64,000 bases of DNA from Dietzia sp. B32 (GCF_024732245.1 NZ_CP093845.1:2666001-2730000); one strand, 5' to 3'; positions 1-9,122 are shown, numbered from the stretch's first letter. A program made the numbers and translations. The notes: a model not told the origin generated them from the letters alone.

Positions 1-701
1 GGCCCGTGCATGTAGGTGGCGATGATCGACCCCTGCACCACGCCCTCGACCAGCCCGCCGGCGGGGACCTGCTGGCCGGCCGGGACGCCGTTGCCGACCC
101 CGGAGGTCACGCGGCCCAGCGGGGTGGCGTCCGGGCCCAGGACAGTGGCGCCCATGTGGTTCTCGAAGCCCGTCAGCGGCTGCGTCAGGCCCGCGACCTG
201 CGGCGCCACCACCAACTCGCCGATCGAGCGGGAGGCCTGCGGCGTCGTGGTGACGTCCAGCAGGCCGAGGCCGGGCGCACGGGAACCGTCGGAGACCACG
301 AACCACTCGCCGAACACCTGCATCCCGGCACAGATCGCCAGGACCGGCGCGCCGCGCTCCACCGCCCGCTGCAGCCCCGGCGACGCGGACAGGTGCCGGG
401 ACGCCAGCTTCTGCGCCGCGTCCTCGCCGCCGCCCACGGTGTAGAGGTCGCACGAGTCGGGGACCTCGTCCTCCAGGGTGATGCGCACGATCTCGGCGTC
501 GTATCCGCGCCACCTCAGGCGCTGGCGCAGGACCAACGAGTTGCCGTCGTCGCCGTAGGTACCCATGACGTCCGGCAGGACTAGGCCGATCCGCACGGTC
601 GACTCGGTGGGCCGGGCCGAGTCCGCGGCGACGGTGTCCAGCGGTGAGGCCGAGGCGCCGGCGTCGCGGCCCCCGGCGTTGCGCGGGTCCTGAGTAGTCA
701 T
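1..701 (-). CDS. gatD: GatD, glutamine amidotransferase subunit of lipid II isoglutaminyl synthase (3' part cut by window edge)
   Basis: GatD supplies ammonia from glutamine to MurT, which amidates D-isoglutamate in the lipid II stem peptide in the cytoplasm. Reading the minus strand from the ATG at 701 gives a class I glutamine amidotransferase of the CobB/CobQ type. It contains TYGDDGNS near the start, a YTVGGGED segment and the nucleophile motif CAGMQVFGE. The ATG overlaps the murT stop in an ATGA (698-701), the usual translational coupling of this pair. The first 30 or so residues are a low-complexity Gly/Ala/Asp extension before the domain begins at VRIGLVLPDV. The gene runs off the left edge, so its C-terminus, with the catalytic His, is not seen. 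Confidence 0.9.
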   Translation of the reverse strand, partial: MTTQDPRNAGGRDAGASASPLDTVAADSARPTESTVRIGLVLPDVMGTYGDDGNSLVLRQRLRWRGYDAEIVRITLEDEVPDSCDLYTVGGGEDAAQKLASRHLSASPGLQRAVERGAPVLAICAGMQVFGEWFVVSDGSRAPGLGLLDVTTTPQASRSIGELVVAPQVAGLTQPLTGFENHMGATVLGPDATPLGRVTSGVGNGVPAGQQVPAGGLVEGVVQGSIIATYMHG

Positions 702-2005
702 GACTGGGTCCCTCCCGTCTGAGCCTTTCCCGTCGCGGCGATCGCCCGCCCCAGATCGCGGAACGCGGTGTAATTGGCCAGCACCTCCACGCGCCCGGGT
801 GGGCAGCGGCGGATCGCGGTCAGCGGGTCCGGCTCCAGCTGGTGCTCGACCCCGGCGTAACTCAGCCGTACCGACAGGTCGGCGGCGCGCTCACCCGCGG
901 CGTACACGGGCACGCCCTCGAAGCTCTCGAAGCGCACGTCCCACAACCACGACAGGTCCACGCCGTCGGCGACCTGCCCGTTGACCGCGATAACCAGGCC
1001 GTCGGCGGAGGTGTCGATCATGCCGAGCGCCTCCTGCCAGCCGGCCGGGTTCTTGGCCAACAGCAGGTGGGCGGCCCGCCCGTCCACGTCGACGGTCGAG
1101 TAGCGTCCGGCCACGTCGTCGACCTGCTCCACCGCCCGGACGGCGGCGGCGGGGTCGGCGCCCATCGCCACGGCGGCGGCGACGGCCTGCGCGGCGTTGC
1201 CCCGGTTGGCCCGCCCCGGGATGGCCAGAGTCATGGGGGCGCTGAACCCGTCGGGCCCGTGGATGGCCTCGTCGTCGACCCACCAGTCCGGTTCGGGCCG
1301 CTCGAACGTCCGGCCGTCGGGCAGCGTGCCCTCGGACCGCCACCGCACGGCCCCGGTGGAGTCCACCGTCCGCGAGATGGGTTCGCCGGTGCGCGGGCAG
1401 CTCACCGAGTCGCCCGCCCACGCGGACCCTGCGGCCACCCAGACCACGGACGGGTTGTCGTACGCCACGGAGGTGATCATCACGTCGTCGCAGTTCGCCA
1501 CCACCGTCGCCTGCGGCTGCGCGGCCACCCCGGCCCGCAGCCGGCGCTCGATGGCGTTGATCTCCCCGACCCTGTCCAGCTGATCGCGGCTGAGGTTGAG
1601 CAGGACGATCGCCTCGGGCGCCGTGTTCTCCGCGACCGCGGGCGTGTGGAGCTCGTCGACCTCGATGGCGGCCAACCCGGCCACCCGGTCGGCCCCGAGA
1701 GCGGACACGATCCCGGCGTCCATGTTGTCGCCGTTCGCGTTCGAGGCGACCCGGCCCACGGTCGACAGGGCGGAGGCGGCCATCCTCGTCGTCGTCGACT
1801 TCCCGTTGGTCCCCGTGACGAGCACGGTCCGGCGGCCCGCCGCGAGTTGGCGCATGAGACCCGGGTCGAGCTTCAGCGCCACCAGACCGCCGATCATCCC
1901 GCCCGACCCGCGCCCCGACACCCGGGACGCCCAGGTCGCCAACCGGGAGACGGCCACGGCGGCCCGGCCGCGGGGGGTGAGTGCGGTGATCGCGCGGGAA
2001 CTCAT
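698..2005 (-). CDS. murT: MurT, Mur-ligase-like subunit of lipid II isoglutaminyl synthase
   Basis: MurT is the ATP-dependent ligase half of the MurT/GatD complex. The P-loop GTNGKSTTTR and the Mur-ligase central domain (NANGDNMDAGIVSALGA, LLNLSRDQLDRVGE) are present. They are followed by the C-terminal DUF1727 region ending near YTAFRDLGRAI. I chose the ATG at 2005 because upstream in-frame codons run towards the preceding gene and the protein then begins in the usual way with an Arg-rich amphipathic segment (about 435 aa). Family members normally carry a four-Cys zinc ribbon inserted in the central domain. Here only one Cys survives (SCPRTGEPI), so the ribbon looks lost. It lies 28 bp downstream of the beta-lactamase-fold gene and overlaps gatD. 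Confidence 0.92.
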   Translation of the reverse strand: MSSRAITALTPRGRAAVAVSRLATWASRVSGRGSGGMIGGLVALKLDPGLMRQLAAGRRTVLVTGTNGKSTTTRMAASALSTVGRVASNANGDNMDAGIVSALGADRVAGLAAIEVDELHTPAVAENTAPEAIVLLNLSRDQLDRVGEINAIERRLRAGVAAQPQATVVANCDDVMITSVAYDNPSVVWVAAGSAWAGDSVSCPRTGEPISRTVDSTGAVRWRSEGTLPDGRTFERPEPDWWVDDEAIHGPDGFSAPMTLAIPGRANRGNAAQAVAAAVAMGADPAAAVRAVEQVDDVAGRYSTVDVDGRAAHLLLAKNPAGWQEALGMIDTSADGLVIAVNGQVADGVDLSWLWDVRFESFEGVPVYAAGERAADLSVRLSYAGVEHQLEPDPLTAIRRCPPGRVEVLANYTAFRDLGRAIAATGKAQTGGTQS

Positions 2006-2033
2006 GTCGCAGAGTCTAGGCAGCGCGGCCTCC

Positions 2034-3107
2034 TCAGAACCGCGCCGCACCGCCGAGGGCGGTCACCACGTCGTGACCGAGCTCGGCCATCACCTCGTCG
2101 GGGCCGTTGAACATCCCGGCCGAGGTGCCGATCGCGGCGATCGCGTAGCGGCCGCTGGCGGTGTTCACCACGGCGATGTCGTGCGACTCGGTGTCGGTCT
2201 CGCCGGTCTTGTTGGCGACCGTCCCCGACGGCAGGCGGTCGGGCAGTTTCCACTGCCGTTCCTGCTCGAGCAGCGTGTCCAGCACGATCCGGGCGACGGC
2301 GGGCGAGGTCAGCGCCTCGCCCTCGGGTGCCCGTCCGTCGGCGGCGCGGACGAGTTCGGCCAGGTAGCGGACGCTGCCGCGGGCGCTGACGCGGCTCCAG
2401 TCGCCGGTCCACTCGTAGCGGAACGCGCCGCCGGTGTGGAATTGCTCGGCCAGGCCCACGCGCTCGGCGATGTCGTTGAGCGCGGTGATGGGGTCGGTGT
2501 CCTCGGGCGCCGCGGGGCCGTCCACCGACAGGTCGTACAGGAGGTTGGCCGCGTCGTTGTCCGAGACGGTGAGCGCCGCGTCGAGCAGGTCGTCGAGGTC
2601 GCCGTAGGGGGTCTGCGCCGACGGGTCCGCCTCCCACGCCTCGAGCGCGCCCACCGCGTAGGCGATCTTGATCACCGACGCGGCGTAGCGCGGCTCGCCG
2701 TCGCCCGCACACACCTCGCGCTCGTCGGGGGAGTCGATCGCCCGCACGCAGACCCCGAGCTCGAGGCCGGCGTCGGCGGCGTCGTCCACCGCCGTGACCA
2801 GCAGGGGACCGATCTCGACCCACCCCCGCGGGAGGGGCCGGACGAGCCGCAGTGGGTCCCCGACCCGGCCGTCCGGTGCGGAGGCGGCGGTCGGTGCCAC
2901 GGTGGCGCCGCGGGGTGCCGGCGCGTCCGCGGCGGAGGGGCGGACGGTGGCGCCGGGCGCGGTGACGGCCATCCCGAGCAGCGCGGCGAGGCACAACGCC
3001 AGGTAGGACCCGACTGCCACGCGGATCCGGCGGCGGGTGCGGCGCCGCGCGCGGGCCGGGGCGTCGCGCAGCCGCGCCGCAGTCGTGTCGGACCGGTACC
3101 GCCGCAC
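2034..3107 (-). CDS. Exported class A beta-lactamase-fold serine hydrolase
   Basis: A 357-aa protein with an N-terminal Arg-rich segment, one hydrophobic helix (YLALCLAALLGMAVTA) and an Ala/Pro linker, so it is secreted or membrane-anchored. The penicillin-interacting triad is complete: SVIK (Ser144, Lys147), SDN at 182-184 and KTG at 300-302. The GTG start at 3107 is fixed by an AGGAGG five bases upstream; longer readings run into the divergent exonuclease gene. It is first in a tight cluster with murT and gatD, which suggests a role in cell-wall metabolism (low-activity penicillinase or DD-peptidase-like). Resistance function cannot be inferred from the motifs alone. Confidence 0.85.
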   Translation of the reverse strand: MRRYRSDTTAARLRDAPARARRRTRRRIRVAVGSYLALCLAALLGMAVTAPGATVRPSAADAPAPRGATVAPTAASAPDGRVGDPLRLVRPLPRGWVEIGPLLVTAVDDAADAGLELGVCVRAIDSPDEREVCAGDGEPRYAASVIKIAYAVGALEAWEADPSAQTPYGDLDDLLDAALTVSDNDAANLLYDLSVDGPAAPEDTDPITALNDIAERVGLAEQFHTGGAFRYEWTGDWSRVSARGSVRYLAELVRAADGRAPEGEALTSPAVARIVLDTLLEQERQWKLPDRLPSGTVANKTGETDTESHDIAVVNTASGRYAIAAIGTSAGMFNGPDEVMAELGHDVVTALGGAARF

Positions 3108-3255
3108 GTCGCCTCCTGGGTCGGACCGGACCTCGCGGCGCCGGACTGGTTGATCGGCGTAGACATTAACCCTCCGGGCCGGGTGGGGGGAACCGGCGGT
3201 GTGAACACCGTGACCTGCGACGGTGACGGCCGGGTTGTCGGAGGGGTCTGGGACG

Positions 3256-4206
3256 ATGGTGGGCATGACAGGGTGGGTGGTTGTGGACGTCGAGACGTCA
3301 GGGATGACGCCGGCGGTCGACCGCGTGTTGTCGGTGGCGGCGGTGGTGATCGACGACGACGGCGAGGTGGTCGAGGAGTTCGCGACCCTGCTCAATCCGG
3401 GGGTCGACCCGGGGCCGGTCCACGTGCACGGTCTCACCCCGGCGCTGCTGGCGGGCAAACCACGCTTCCCGGACGTGGCCGCCGAGTTGGACCGGGTGCT
3501 CGACGGGCGGACAGTGGTCGCCCACAACGCCGCCTTCGACGCGTCGTTCCTCGCGGCCGAGGCCCGCCGCGCAGGACTCGCCGCGCCGCTCGAGCAGTTC
3601 CTGTGCACCCTGGACTTCGCCGGTCGGCTGCACCTGTCCACCGCCGACCTCAAGCTCTCGACGCTCGCCGCGCACTTCGGGGTGGAGCAGCGGGCCGCGC
3701 ACGACGCCCACGACGACGCGCTGGTGCTGGCCGGGGTGTTCGCCGGGCTGCTCGAGGTGGCCCGGGGCAAGGACGTCCGGCCCAGGGTGCGCGAACTCGA
3801 CGCGATGGTGGCCCATCCCGAGACCGGTTACCTGGTCCCCGCGGTGTGGGCCGAGGCGCTCGCCGCCCCGAGACTGTGGCGGCCGGCGGGACGTCTGAAG
3901 CGCGGTGGTGGTCTGGTGCAGGGCATGGAGGTGGTCTTCACGCAGGACGTGGACCGCGACCCGGAGGAGATCGTAGGCCTCGTCGTCGACGCCGGCCTCT
4001 ACGTGGCCGATCGCATCTCGTCCCGTACGTCCCTGGCGGTGTGCGACGCGCCCGGCGCGGTGCGCGGCCGGACCGCGTTCGCCCGCAAGAAGGGTCTCGA
4101 GTTGGTGCCGTACGCGCGGTTCGAGGAGATGCTCGCCGACGTCGCCCCCGGTCGGCCCGTCGCCGGAGCCCAGGCCGTGGACAGCGCCCAGGAGGCCCTC
4201 TTCTAG
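3256..4206 (+). CDS. DEDDh 3'-5' exonuclease with C-terminal BRCT-like domain (DNA polymerase III epsilon-like)
   Basis: A stand-alone exonuclease of the DnaQ superfamily. Motif ExoI is VVDVETSG close to the N-terminus, ExoII is VVAHNAAFDASF, and ExoIII is AHDAHDDA, which places it in the DEDDh class. The second half (from about residue 225: VVFTQDVDRDPEEIVGLVVD and SSRTSLAVCD) has the pattern of a BRCT-like domain, as in actinobacterial epsilon-type proteins. Such proteins trim 3' ends in repair or act beside the replicative polymerase. ATG at 3256 and ATG at 3265 are both possible; the sequence does not decide between them. Divergent from the beta-lactamase-fold gene. Confidence 0.88.
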   Translation: MVGMTGWVVVDVETSGMTPAVDRVLSVAAVVIDDDGEVVEEFATLLNPGVDPGPVHVHGLTPALLAGKPRFPDVAAELDRVLDGRTVVAHNAAFDASFLAAEARRAGLAAPLEQFLCTLDFAGRLHLSTADLKLSTLAAHFGVEQRAAHDAHDDALVLAGVFAGLLEVARGKDVRPRVRELDAMVAHPETGYLVPAVWAEALAAPRLWRPAGRLKRGGGLVQGMEVVFTQDVDRDPEEIVGLVVDAGLYVADRISSRTSLAVCDAPGAVRGRTAFARKKGLELVPYARFEEMLADVAPGRPVAGAQAVDSAQEALF

Positions 4207-4230
4207 GTGCGGGCCGCCGGGCGCGGTGAC

Positions 4231-5625
4231 TCAGTCGAGTGCGCGGCGGACGACCCAGTACACGGCCCACAGCCCCACGCCCACCACCAGCAGGACGCCC
4301 GCGACCCGGTAGTCCTCGCTCGCTCGCCCGGACAGCGGTGAGACCAGGAACGCGCAGCACACCGCCCCCAGGACCGGGATCACCGTGGGCACCCGGAAGT
4401 GGCGGTGCCCGGCGGTGTCGCGGCGCAGGACCAGCACCGCCACGTTGGTCACCGTGAATACCGCGAGCAGCAGCAGTGAGGTGGTCCCGCCCAGGGTGGC
4501 GAGGTCGGCGAACGCGATGAGGCCGAACGCGATCACGGTGGTGAACAGGATCGCCACCCAGGGGGTCCGGCGTTCGCGCAGTACCCGGCCCAGGACCGGG
4601 GGCAGTACCTGCTCGTGGGCCATGCCGTACAGCAGGCGCGAGGCCATGAGCATGTTGATCAGCGCGGAGTTGGCCACGGCGAACATGGTGATGAACGCGA
4701 AGACCCACACCGGGAACGCGGGCGCGCCCGCCGCGACCACCTTGAGCAGGGGGGTCTCGCCCTCGCCGAGGTCCTCCGGGCTGACCAGGGTCACCGAGGC
4801 GATCGCCACGAGGATGTAGACCACCCCGGTCAGCGTGAGCCCGATGAGCATGACCCTGGGGAAGATCTTCACCGGGTTCCTGGTCTCCTCGGCCATGTTC
4901 ACCGAGTCCTCGAAGCCGACCAGCGCGAAGAACGCCAACGCGGTGGCGGCGGTGACGGCGCGGAACGGGCTCTGGCCCTCGCCGACGGTGAGCTGACCGG
5001 CGCGGGAGAAGTCGCCCTGTCCCTGGCTGATCGCCCACGCGCCGATCGCGATGATGATGAGCAGTCCGGACAGCTCCACACAGGTCAACACCACGTTGAG
5101 GCGCACGGATTCGGCGACGCCGCGGAGGTTGACGACGGCGAGGGCGGTCATGAACAGCAGGGCGATGCCGATCAACGGCCAGGTCCCAGACGCCATGTCG
5201 AGGCCGAACGCCTCGTTGAGATTGCCCGCGAACGCGATGGCCGCCGACGACGCCGAGGTCAGACCCGAGGCCATGACCGTGAACGTGACGAGGAAGGTGA
5301 GGAAGTGCACCCTGAAGGCGCGGTGGGTGTACACGGCCGCGCCACCGGCCCGCGGGTACTTGGTGACGAGTTCGAGGTAGCTGCCCGCGGTGAGCAGCGC
5401 CACGGCGAACGCGACGAGGAACGGCAGCCACACGGCCCCGCCGACCTCTCCGGCCACCTTCCCGGTGAGGGCGTAGATGCCGGTGCCGAGGATGTCGCCG
5501 ACGATGAACAACAGCAGCAGTCCGGGACCCAGCACCCGCTTCAGCGGCGGCTGACCGGTGGTCCGGTCCGGGCCGGTGACGGCCGGGACGCCCGACGGGC
5601 CTGTGGCTTCTGACGAGGTGGACAT
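4231..5625 (-). CDS. APC-family amino acid permease
   Basis: A 464-aa polytopic inner-membrane transporter of the amino acid-polyamine-organocation superfamily. The first membrane helix carries the typical LFIVGDILGTGIYALTG substrate-binding segment, and about twelve hydrophobic segments follow. The ATG at 5625 is chosen over an upstream GTG at 5640 because that GTG lies inside the Shine-Dalgarno AAGGGGG which serves 5625. It diverges from a class III aminotransferase across a 135-bp region with a 16-bp perfect palindrome. Uptake and transamination of the same amino acid or amine is a reasonable inference, but the substrate cannot be read from sequence. Confidence 0.88.
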   Translation of the reverse strand: MSTSSEATGPSGVPAVTGPDRTTGQPPLKRVLGPGLLLLFIVGDILGTGIYALTGKVAGEVGGAVWLPFLVAFAVALLTAGSYLELVTKYPRAGGAAVYTHRAFRVHFLTFLVTFTVMASGLTSASSAAIAFAGNLNEAFGLDMASGTWPLIGIALLFMTALAVVNLRGVAESVRLNVVLTCVELSGLLIIIAIGAWAISQGQGDFSRAGQLTVGEGQSPFRAVTAATALAFFALVGFEDSVNMAEETRNPVKIFPRVMLIGLTLTGVVYILVAIASVTLVSPEDLGEGETPLLKVVAAGAPAFPVWVFAFITMFAVANSALINMLMASRLLYGMAHEQVLPPVLGRVLRERRTPWVAILFTTVIAFGLIAFADLATLGGTTSLLLLAVFTVTNVAVLVLRRDTAGHRHFRVPTVIPVLGAVCCAFLVSPLSGRASEDYRVAGVLLVVGVGLWAVYWVVRRALD

Positions 5626-5647
5626 ACGTGCCCCCTTCACCGGGACG

Positions 5648-5663
5648 CGTGAGGCGCCTCACG
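5648..5663. promoter_or_regulatory. 16-bp perfect palindrome between divergent permease and aminotransferase genes
   Basis: CGTGAGGCGCCTCACG is a perfect palindrome 23 bp upstream of the permease start and about 100 bp upstream of the aminotransferase start. Its position suits a shared operator. No regulator gene is adjacent, so the binding protein is unknown. Confidence 0.35.
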
Positions 5664-5760
5664 CAGGTGATGAGCATCCCACCGCGTGGGCGCGGAGGGA
5701 AGAGGCGTGCGTGGGATGATGGGCGCGGCCATCGCCCGTCGACCACAGGAGTATCGCCCC

Positions 5761-7122
5761 GTGCCCGCACCCCAGAACGCTGCAGCCCGTGAGGTCTACG
5801 AGAAGGAACGCGCCCACGTCCTGACCCCGTGGTCCGCGTGGGGTTCGACCGACCCGATGGTCGTCACCGCGGCCGAGGGCTGCTACCTCACCGACGGTGA
5901 CGACAACCGACTGCTCGACTTCACCTCGCAGCTGGTCAACACCAACATCGGTCACCAGCACCCCGTGGTCGTGAAGGCCATCCAGGACCAGGCCGCCGAG
6001 CTGTGCACCATCAACCCGGCGCACGCCAACGCCGCCCGCGCCGAGGCCGCCCGCCTGGTCGCCGAGGTCGCGCCCGCCGGGATGAACCGCGTCTTCTTCA
6101 CCAACGCCGGAACCGAGGCGGTGGAGCACGCCATCCGCATGGCCCGCCGCCACACGGGCCGCCACAAGACCCTCTCGGCGTTCCGCAGCTACCACGGCGC
6201 CACCACCACCTCGATGAACCTCACCGGCGACACCCGCCGCTGGGCCAACGACATGGGCAACACCGGTGCCGTGCACTTCCACGCCCCGTTCCTCTACCGC
6301 TCGCAGTTCTACGCCGAGAACGACAAGCAGGAATGCGACCGGGCGCTCGAGCACCTCGACTCGCTCATCGGGCTCGAGGGCCCGGACCACTTCGCGGCCC
6401 TGATCATCGAGTCGGTTCCCGGCACCGTCGGCATCATGGTGCCGCCCGCGGACTACCTGCGCGGCGTGCGCGAGATCTGCGACAAGTACGGGATCGTCAT
6501 GATCTGCGACGAGGTCATGTCCGGCTTCGGCCGCACCGGCGAGTGGCTCGCGCTGGACAACTTCCGCTCCGGAGACGACGACTGGGCGCCCGACCTCATC
6601 ACCTTCGCCAAGGGCTCCAACTCCGGCTACGTCCCGCTCGGCGGCGTCATCCTGCACGACCGGATCGCCGCGTCCTTCGAGACGACGCCCTACACCGGTG
6701 GCCTCACCTACGCCGGGCACCCGCTGGCCTGCGCCTCAGTCGTCGCGACGATCAATCTCATGCGCGACGAGAAGATCGTCGAGAACGCGCGCATGATCGG
6801 CGAGGACGTCATCGGCCCGCGCCTGCGGGAGCTGGCGGAGAAGCACCCGTCGATCGGCGAGGTCCGCGGCCTCGGCGTGTTCTGGGCCGTCGAGATGGTG
6901 GCCGACCGCGAGACACGCGAGCCCCTCGCCCCCTACGGTGGGTCCTCAGAGGCCATGGCGCGCACGTTCGCCGCGGCCAAGAAGGACGGTCTGCTGCTGT
7001 TCATGAACTACAACCGTTTCCACGTGGTGCCGCCGTGCATCATCACGCCGGACGAGGCCAACGAGGGCCTCGACATCTTCGACCGCGCGCTCGACGTGGC
7101 CGACTCGTACGTGAGGAGCTGA
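5761..7122 (+). CDS. Class III PLP-dependent aminotransferase (omega-amino acid/taurine/GABA type)
   Basis: A 453-aa fold-type I aminotransferase. It has the glycine-rich FFTNAGTEAVEHA cofactor-phosphate site, the MICDEVMSGFGRTGEW Asp/Glu block and the PLP lysine in FAKGSNSGY (Lys284). The GTG start at 5761 is preceded by AGGAG nine bases upstream; a longer in-frame reading has no better site. The family moves amino groups from omega-amino acids, taurine, GABA or similar amines to pyruvate or 2-oxoglutarate. The divergent permease suggests a catabolic pair. Substrate not determined. Confidence 0.88.
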   Translation: MPAPQNAAAREVYEKERAHVLTPWSAWGSTDPMVVTAAEGCYLTDGDDNRLLDFTSQLVNTNIGHQHPVVVKAIQDQAAELCTINPAHANAARAEAARLVAEVAPAGMNRVFFTNAGTEAVEHAIRMARRHTGRHKTLSAFRSYHGATTTSMNLTGDTRRWANDMGNTGAVHFHAPFLYRSQFYAENDKQECDRALEHLDSLIGLEGPDHFAALIIESVPGTVGIMVPPADYLRGVREICDKYGIVMICDEVMSGFGRTGEWLALDNFRSGDDDWAPDLITFAKGSNSGYVPLGGVILHDRIAASFETTPYTGGLTYAGHPLACASVVATINLMRDEKIVENARMIGEDVIGPRLRELAEKHPSIGEVRGLGVFWAVEMVADRETREPLAPYGGSSEAMARTFAAAKKDGLLLFMNYNRFHVVPPCIITPDEANEGLDIFDRALDVADSYVRS

Positions 7123-7129
7123 CCTGCCG

Positions 7130-7561
7130 ATGGCGCTGGTACTGAGGCTGATCGTCAACGCCGTCGCCCTGTGGGTGGCGACGCTGATCGTGCCGGGGAT
7201 CACCCTGCACGAGATCTCCGGGGCCGCCGCCCCCGATGCCGGCGCCATCGAGAACGAGGTGAACGTTCCCACCATCACGGCGCTGCTCGTCGTCGCCGTG
7301 GTGTTCACGCTGGTCAACGCGGTGATCAAACCGATCGTGCAGCTGCTGTCGCTGCCGCTGACGATCCTCACCCTCGGCCTGTTCCTGCTGGTGGTCAACG
7401 CGCTGATGCTCATGCTCACGGGCTGGATCACCACCACGTTCCAGCCGTTCGGCGCCGAGTACGTGGTCAGCGGGTTCTGGGCGGCCTTCTTCGGCGCGAT
7501 TGTGATCGGCCTGGTGAACTGGGTCCTCGGGATGCTCGTCCCGTCCCGCGCCCGCGACTGA
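7130..7561 (+). CDS. Phage-holin-family (superfamily IV-like) small membrane protein
   Basis: A 143-aa protein with four hydrophobic segments (about residues 3-22, 48-70, 78-100 and 112-135) and the conserved NAVIKPIVQLLSLPLTILTLG stretch seen in the 'phage holin family' membrane proteins common in Actinobacteria. No phage context is present, so it is a chromosomal envelope protein of unknown role, not a lysis holin. It starts 7 bp after the aminotransferase stop and is probably cotranscribed with it. Confidence 0.75.
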   Translation: MALVLRLIVNAVALWVATLIVPGITLHEISGAAAPDAGAIENEVNVPTITALLVVAVVFTLVNAVIKPIVQLLSLPLTILTLGLFLLVVNALMLMLTGWITTTFQPFGAEYVVSGFWAAFFGAIVIGLVNWVLGMLVPSRARD

Positions 7562-7609
7562 CCGGCGGCGCCCCGGCCCGCTCCTAGCCGCCCCGCCCCG
7601 CCCCGCACG

Positions 7610-7668
7610 TCGAAAAGACCGTTCCGCACACATCGCCCGAGTGGGGGTGTGCGGAACGGTCTTTTCGA
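7610..7668. terminator. Hairpin family copy A (bidirectional terminator-like)
   Basis: A perfect 22-bp inverted repeat (7610-7631 with 7647-7668) around a 15-nt loop containing ATCGCCCGAG. It lies between the convergent ends of the holin-like gene and the amidase gene and has A-rich/T-rich outer ends, as for a bidirectional terminator. Its arm sequence is shared with copies at 9061, 14966, 16001 and 62988. Confidence 0.75.
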
Positions 7669-7693
7669 TGACGGCGGCGCGGCGACGATGATG

Positions 7694-7722
7694 CCGACGG
7701 CGACGGCGACGGCGACGGCGAC
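7694..7722. repeat. GACGGC hexanucleotide tract
   Basis: About four and a half tandem copies of GACGGC between hairpin copy A and the amidase stop. Simple-sequence tract with no clear function. Confidence 0.6.
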
Positions 7723-7758
7723 TGCGCAGGCCTCCGAGGGGCGGCCGGGCCGCTCGGG

Positions 7759-8859
7759 TCAGGAGCCGAAGGCCGCCGAGGAGACGGCGGTCGGGGCCCA
7801 ACCCCGCGCGGCCTGGTCGCGGATGAATTGCATCTGCGGGTAGAACGAGTTGCCCGGGCAGGCGGTCCCGCCCCAGTCGCGGTGGCCGGAGACGGCCATC
7901 ATCGGCCGGGTGGCCCCACCCTGCGGGTTGCGGTAGGTGACGCCACCACGCGGGTTGATGCCGGTGGCATTGCACAGCGCGCGGACGCAGTCGATGGTCG
8001 CGCCCACGGCGCGGGCGGTCGGCGGGGCGCCGGTGAAGTCGCCGAGAAGGCTGATACCGATGTTGCCGTTGTTGAATCCGCCCACGTGGCCACCGGTGAC
8101 GACCGGGGGAGCGATCCCGGCGACCGGCGGGACCTGGAAGACCGGGTTGCCGACGGGCGTGCCGCCGCGACCCTGGTAGATCCGGCCCTCGGGGTCGATG
8201 AGCAGGTGGTACCCGACATCGCCCCAGCCCAGGGTGTTGGCGTGGTAGTTGTAGATCGCCCGGACGCTGGCCGCACGGTCCGGGCCGACCGCCGAGGCCG
8301 TGTGGTGGATCGTGATGGACTGCGCCGGGAAGTAGGTGGGCGCCCAGCGGAAGCCCGCGACGTCACCGGCACCCCATGCCGCGCGCGGGATGATGGGCAG
8401 GCCGAAGTTGCCCACGCTGCCGAGGCTGTAGTTGCGCGGGGTGCCGCGGCCGTCGTCGAACACGGTCGCCTCCGCACCCGCGGGGGCATCGACCTCGTAT
8501 CCGACGGCGCCCTCGGGCGCGGCCACGAGCTCGGACGCGGGCGTGCTGCCGGCATCAGGGGCGGAGTCCAGGCGCTCGAGTGGGAGCCAGTCGCCGACCG
8601 AGCCGTCGGGGAACGCGAACCGGATACGGCCCGCGATCTCCTCGGCGCTGGGGAACGTCACGCCCACGTAGCCGAGCGGGCCGTTGGGCTGGATCATGCC
8701 GCTGCCGGTGGAGATCGACTGCATGAGGTCCTGGGCTACACCGAGCGAGCCGGTCGCGAACGGGTTGGCCCCGGCGACGGGGCCCCGGACGGTGGAGGCG
8801 ACGGCGGCGCCCACGCCGACCGAGGCGGCAGTGAGAAATCCACGGCGGGTCACGGACAT
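7759..8859 (-). CDS. Tat-exported N-acetylmuramoyl-L-alanine amidase (PGRP/Amidase_2)
   Basis: A 366-aa exported peptidoglycan amidase. The N-terminus SVTRRGFLTAASVGVGAA is a twin-arginine signal. A beta-rich N-terminal region (about 40-140) precedes an Amidase_2/PGRP domain with zinc ligands in ITIHHTAS, GYHLLIDPEGRIYQGRGG and SGHRDWGGTACPG. The family cleaves the bond between MurNAc and L-alanine of the stem peptide. The ATG at 8859 is preferred over an upstream one because it places the RR motif at the N-terminus and has GGAG just upstream. Confidence 0.9.
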   Translation of the reverse strand: MSVTRRGFLTAASVGVGAAVASTVRGPVAGANPFATGSLGVAQDLMQSISTGSGMIQPNGPLGYVGVTFPSAEEIAGRIRFAFPDGSVGDWLPLERLDSAPDAGSTPASELVAAPEGAVGYEVDAPAGAEATVFDDGRGTPRNYSLGSVGNFGLPIIPRAAWGAGDVAGFRWAPTYFPAQSITIHHTASAVGPDRAASVRAIYNYHANTLGWGDVGYHLLIDPEGRIYQGRGGTPVGNPVFQVPPVAGIAPPVVTGGHVGGFNNGNIGISLLGDFTGAPPTARAVGATIDCVRALCNATGINPRGGVTYRNPQGGATRPMMAVSGHRDWGGTACPGNSFYPQMQFIRDQAARGWAPTAVSSAAFGS

Positions 8860-9060
8860 ATGGGCTCCAGACTGAGGTTGCGAAAAGGCAGACGCCATAC
8901 CTATCGGCGCGGCCCGCCGCCACATTACGCGCTTGACGTAACCGAATCGAGACCATCGTTACCGGAGTGATACCTGGGGAACATGTGACAGATGAGGTGG
9001 GATTCGGGGGCCGGATCGTCCCAGAGCCCCTGTCCCGCGCCACGATTCGGGCCCGGGCAC

Positions 9061-9122
9061 GACGAGAAGAGCGTTCCGCGCACCCGCCTCTCGGGCGATG
9101 TGTGCGGAACGCTCTTGTCGTC
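9061..9122. terminator. Hairpin family copy B (leuA terminator-like)
   Basis: Arms 9061-9083 and 9100-9122 pair with two mismatches around a 16-nt loop. The loop carries the reverse complement of the TCGCCCGAG core of copy A, so this copy is inverted. It lies 100 bp after the leuA stop. Confidence 0.7.

Noticed and set aside
842-2110. Plus-strand open frame of 422 codons over murT
   Set aside because: Antisense shadow with no domain; Gly/Arg/His-rich composition.
7130-7561. Prophage lysis holin
   Set aside because: No phage genes nearby; the family is a widespread chromosomal membrane protein despite its name.
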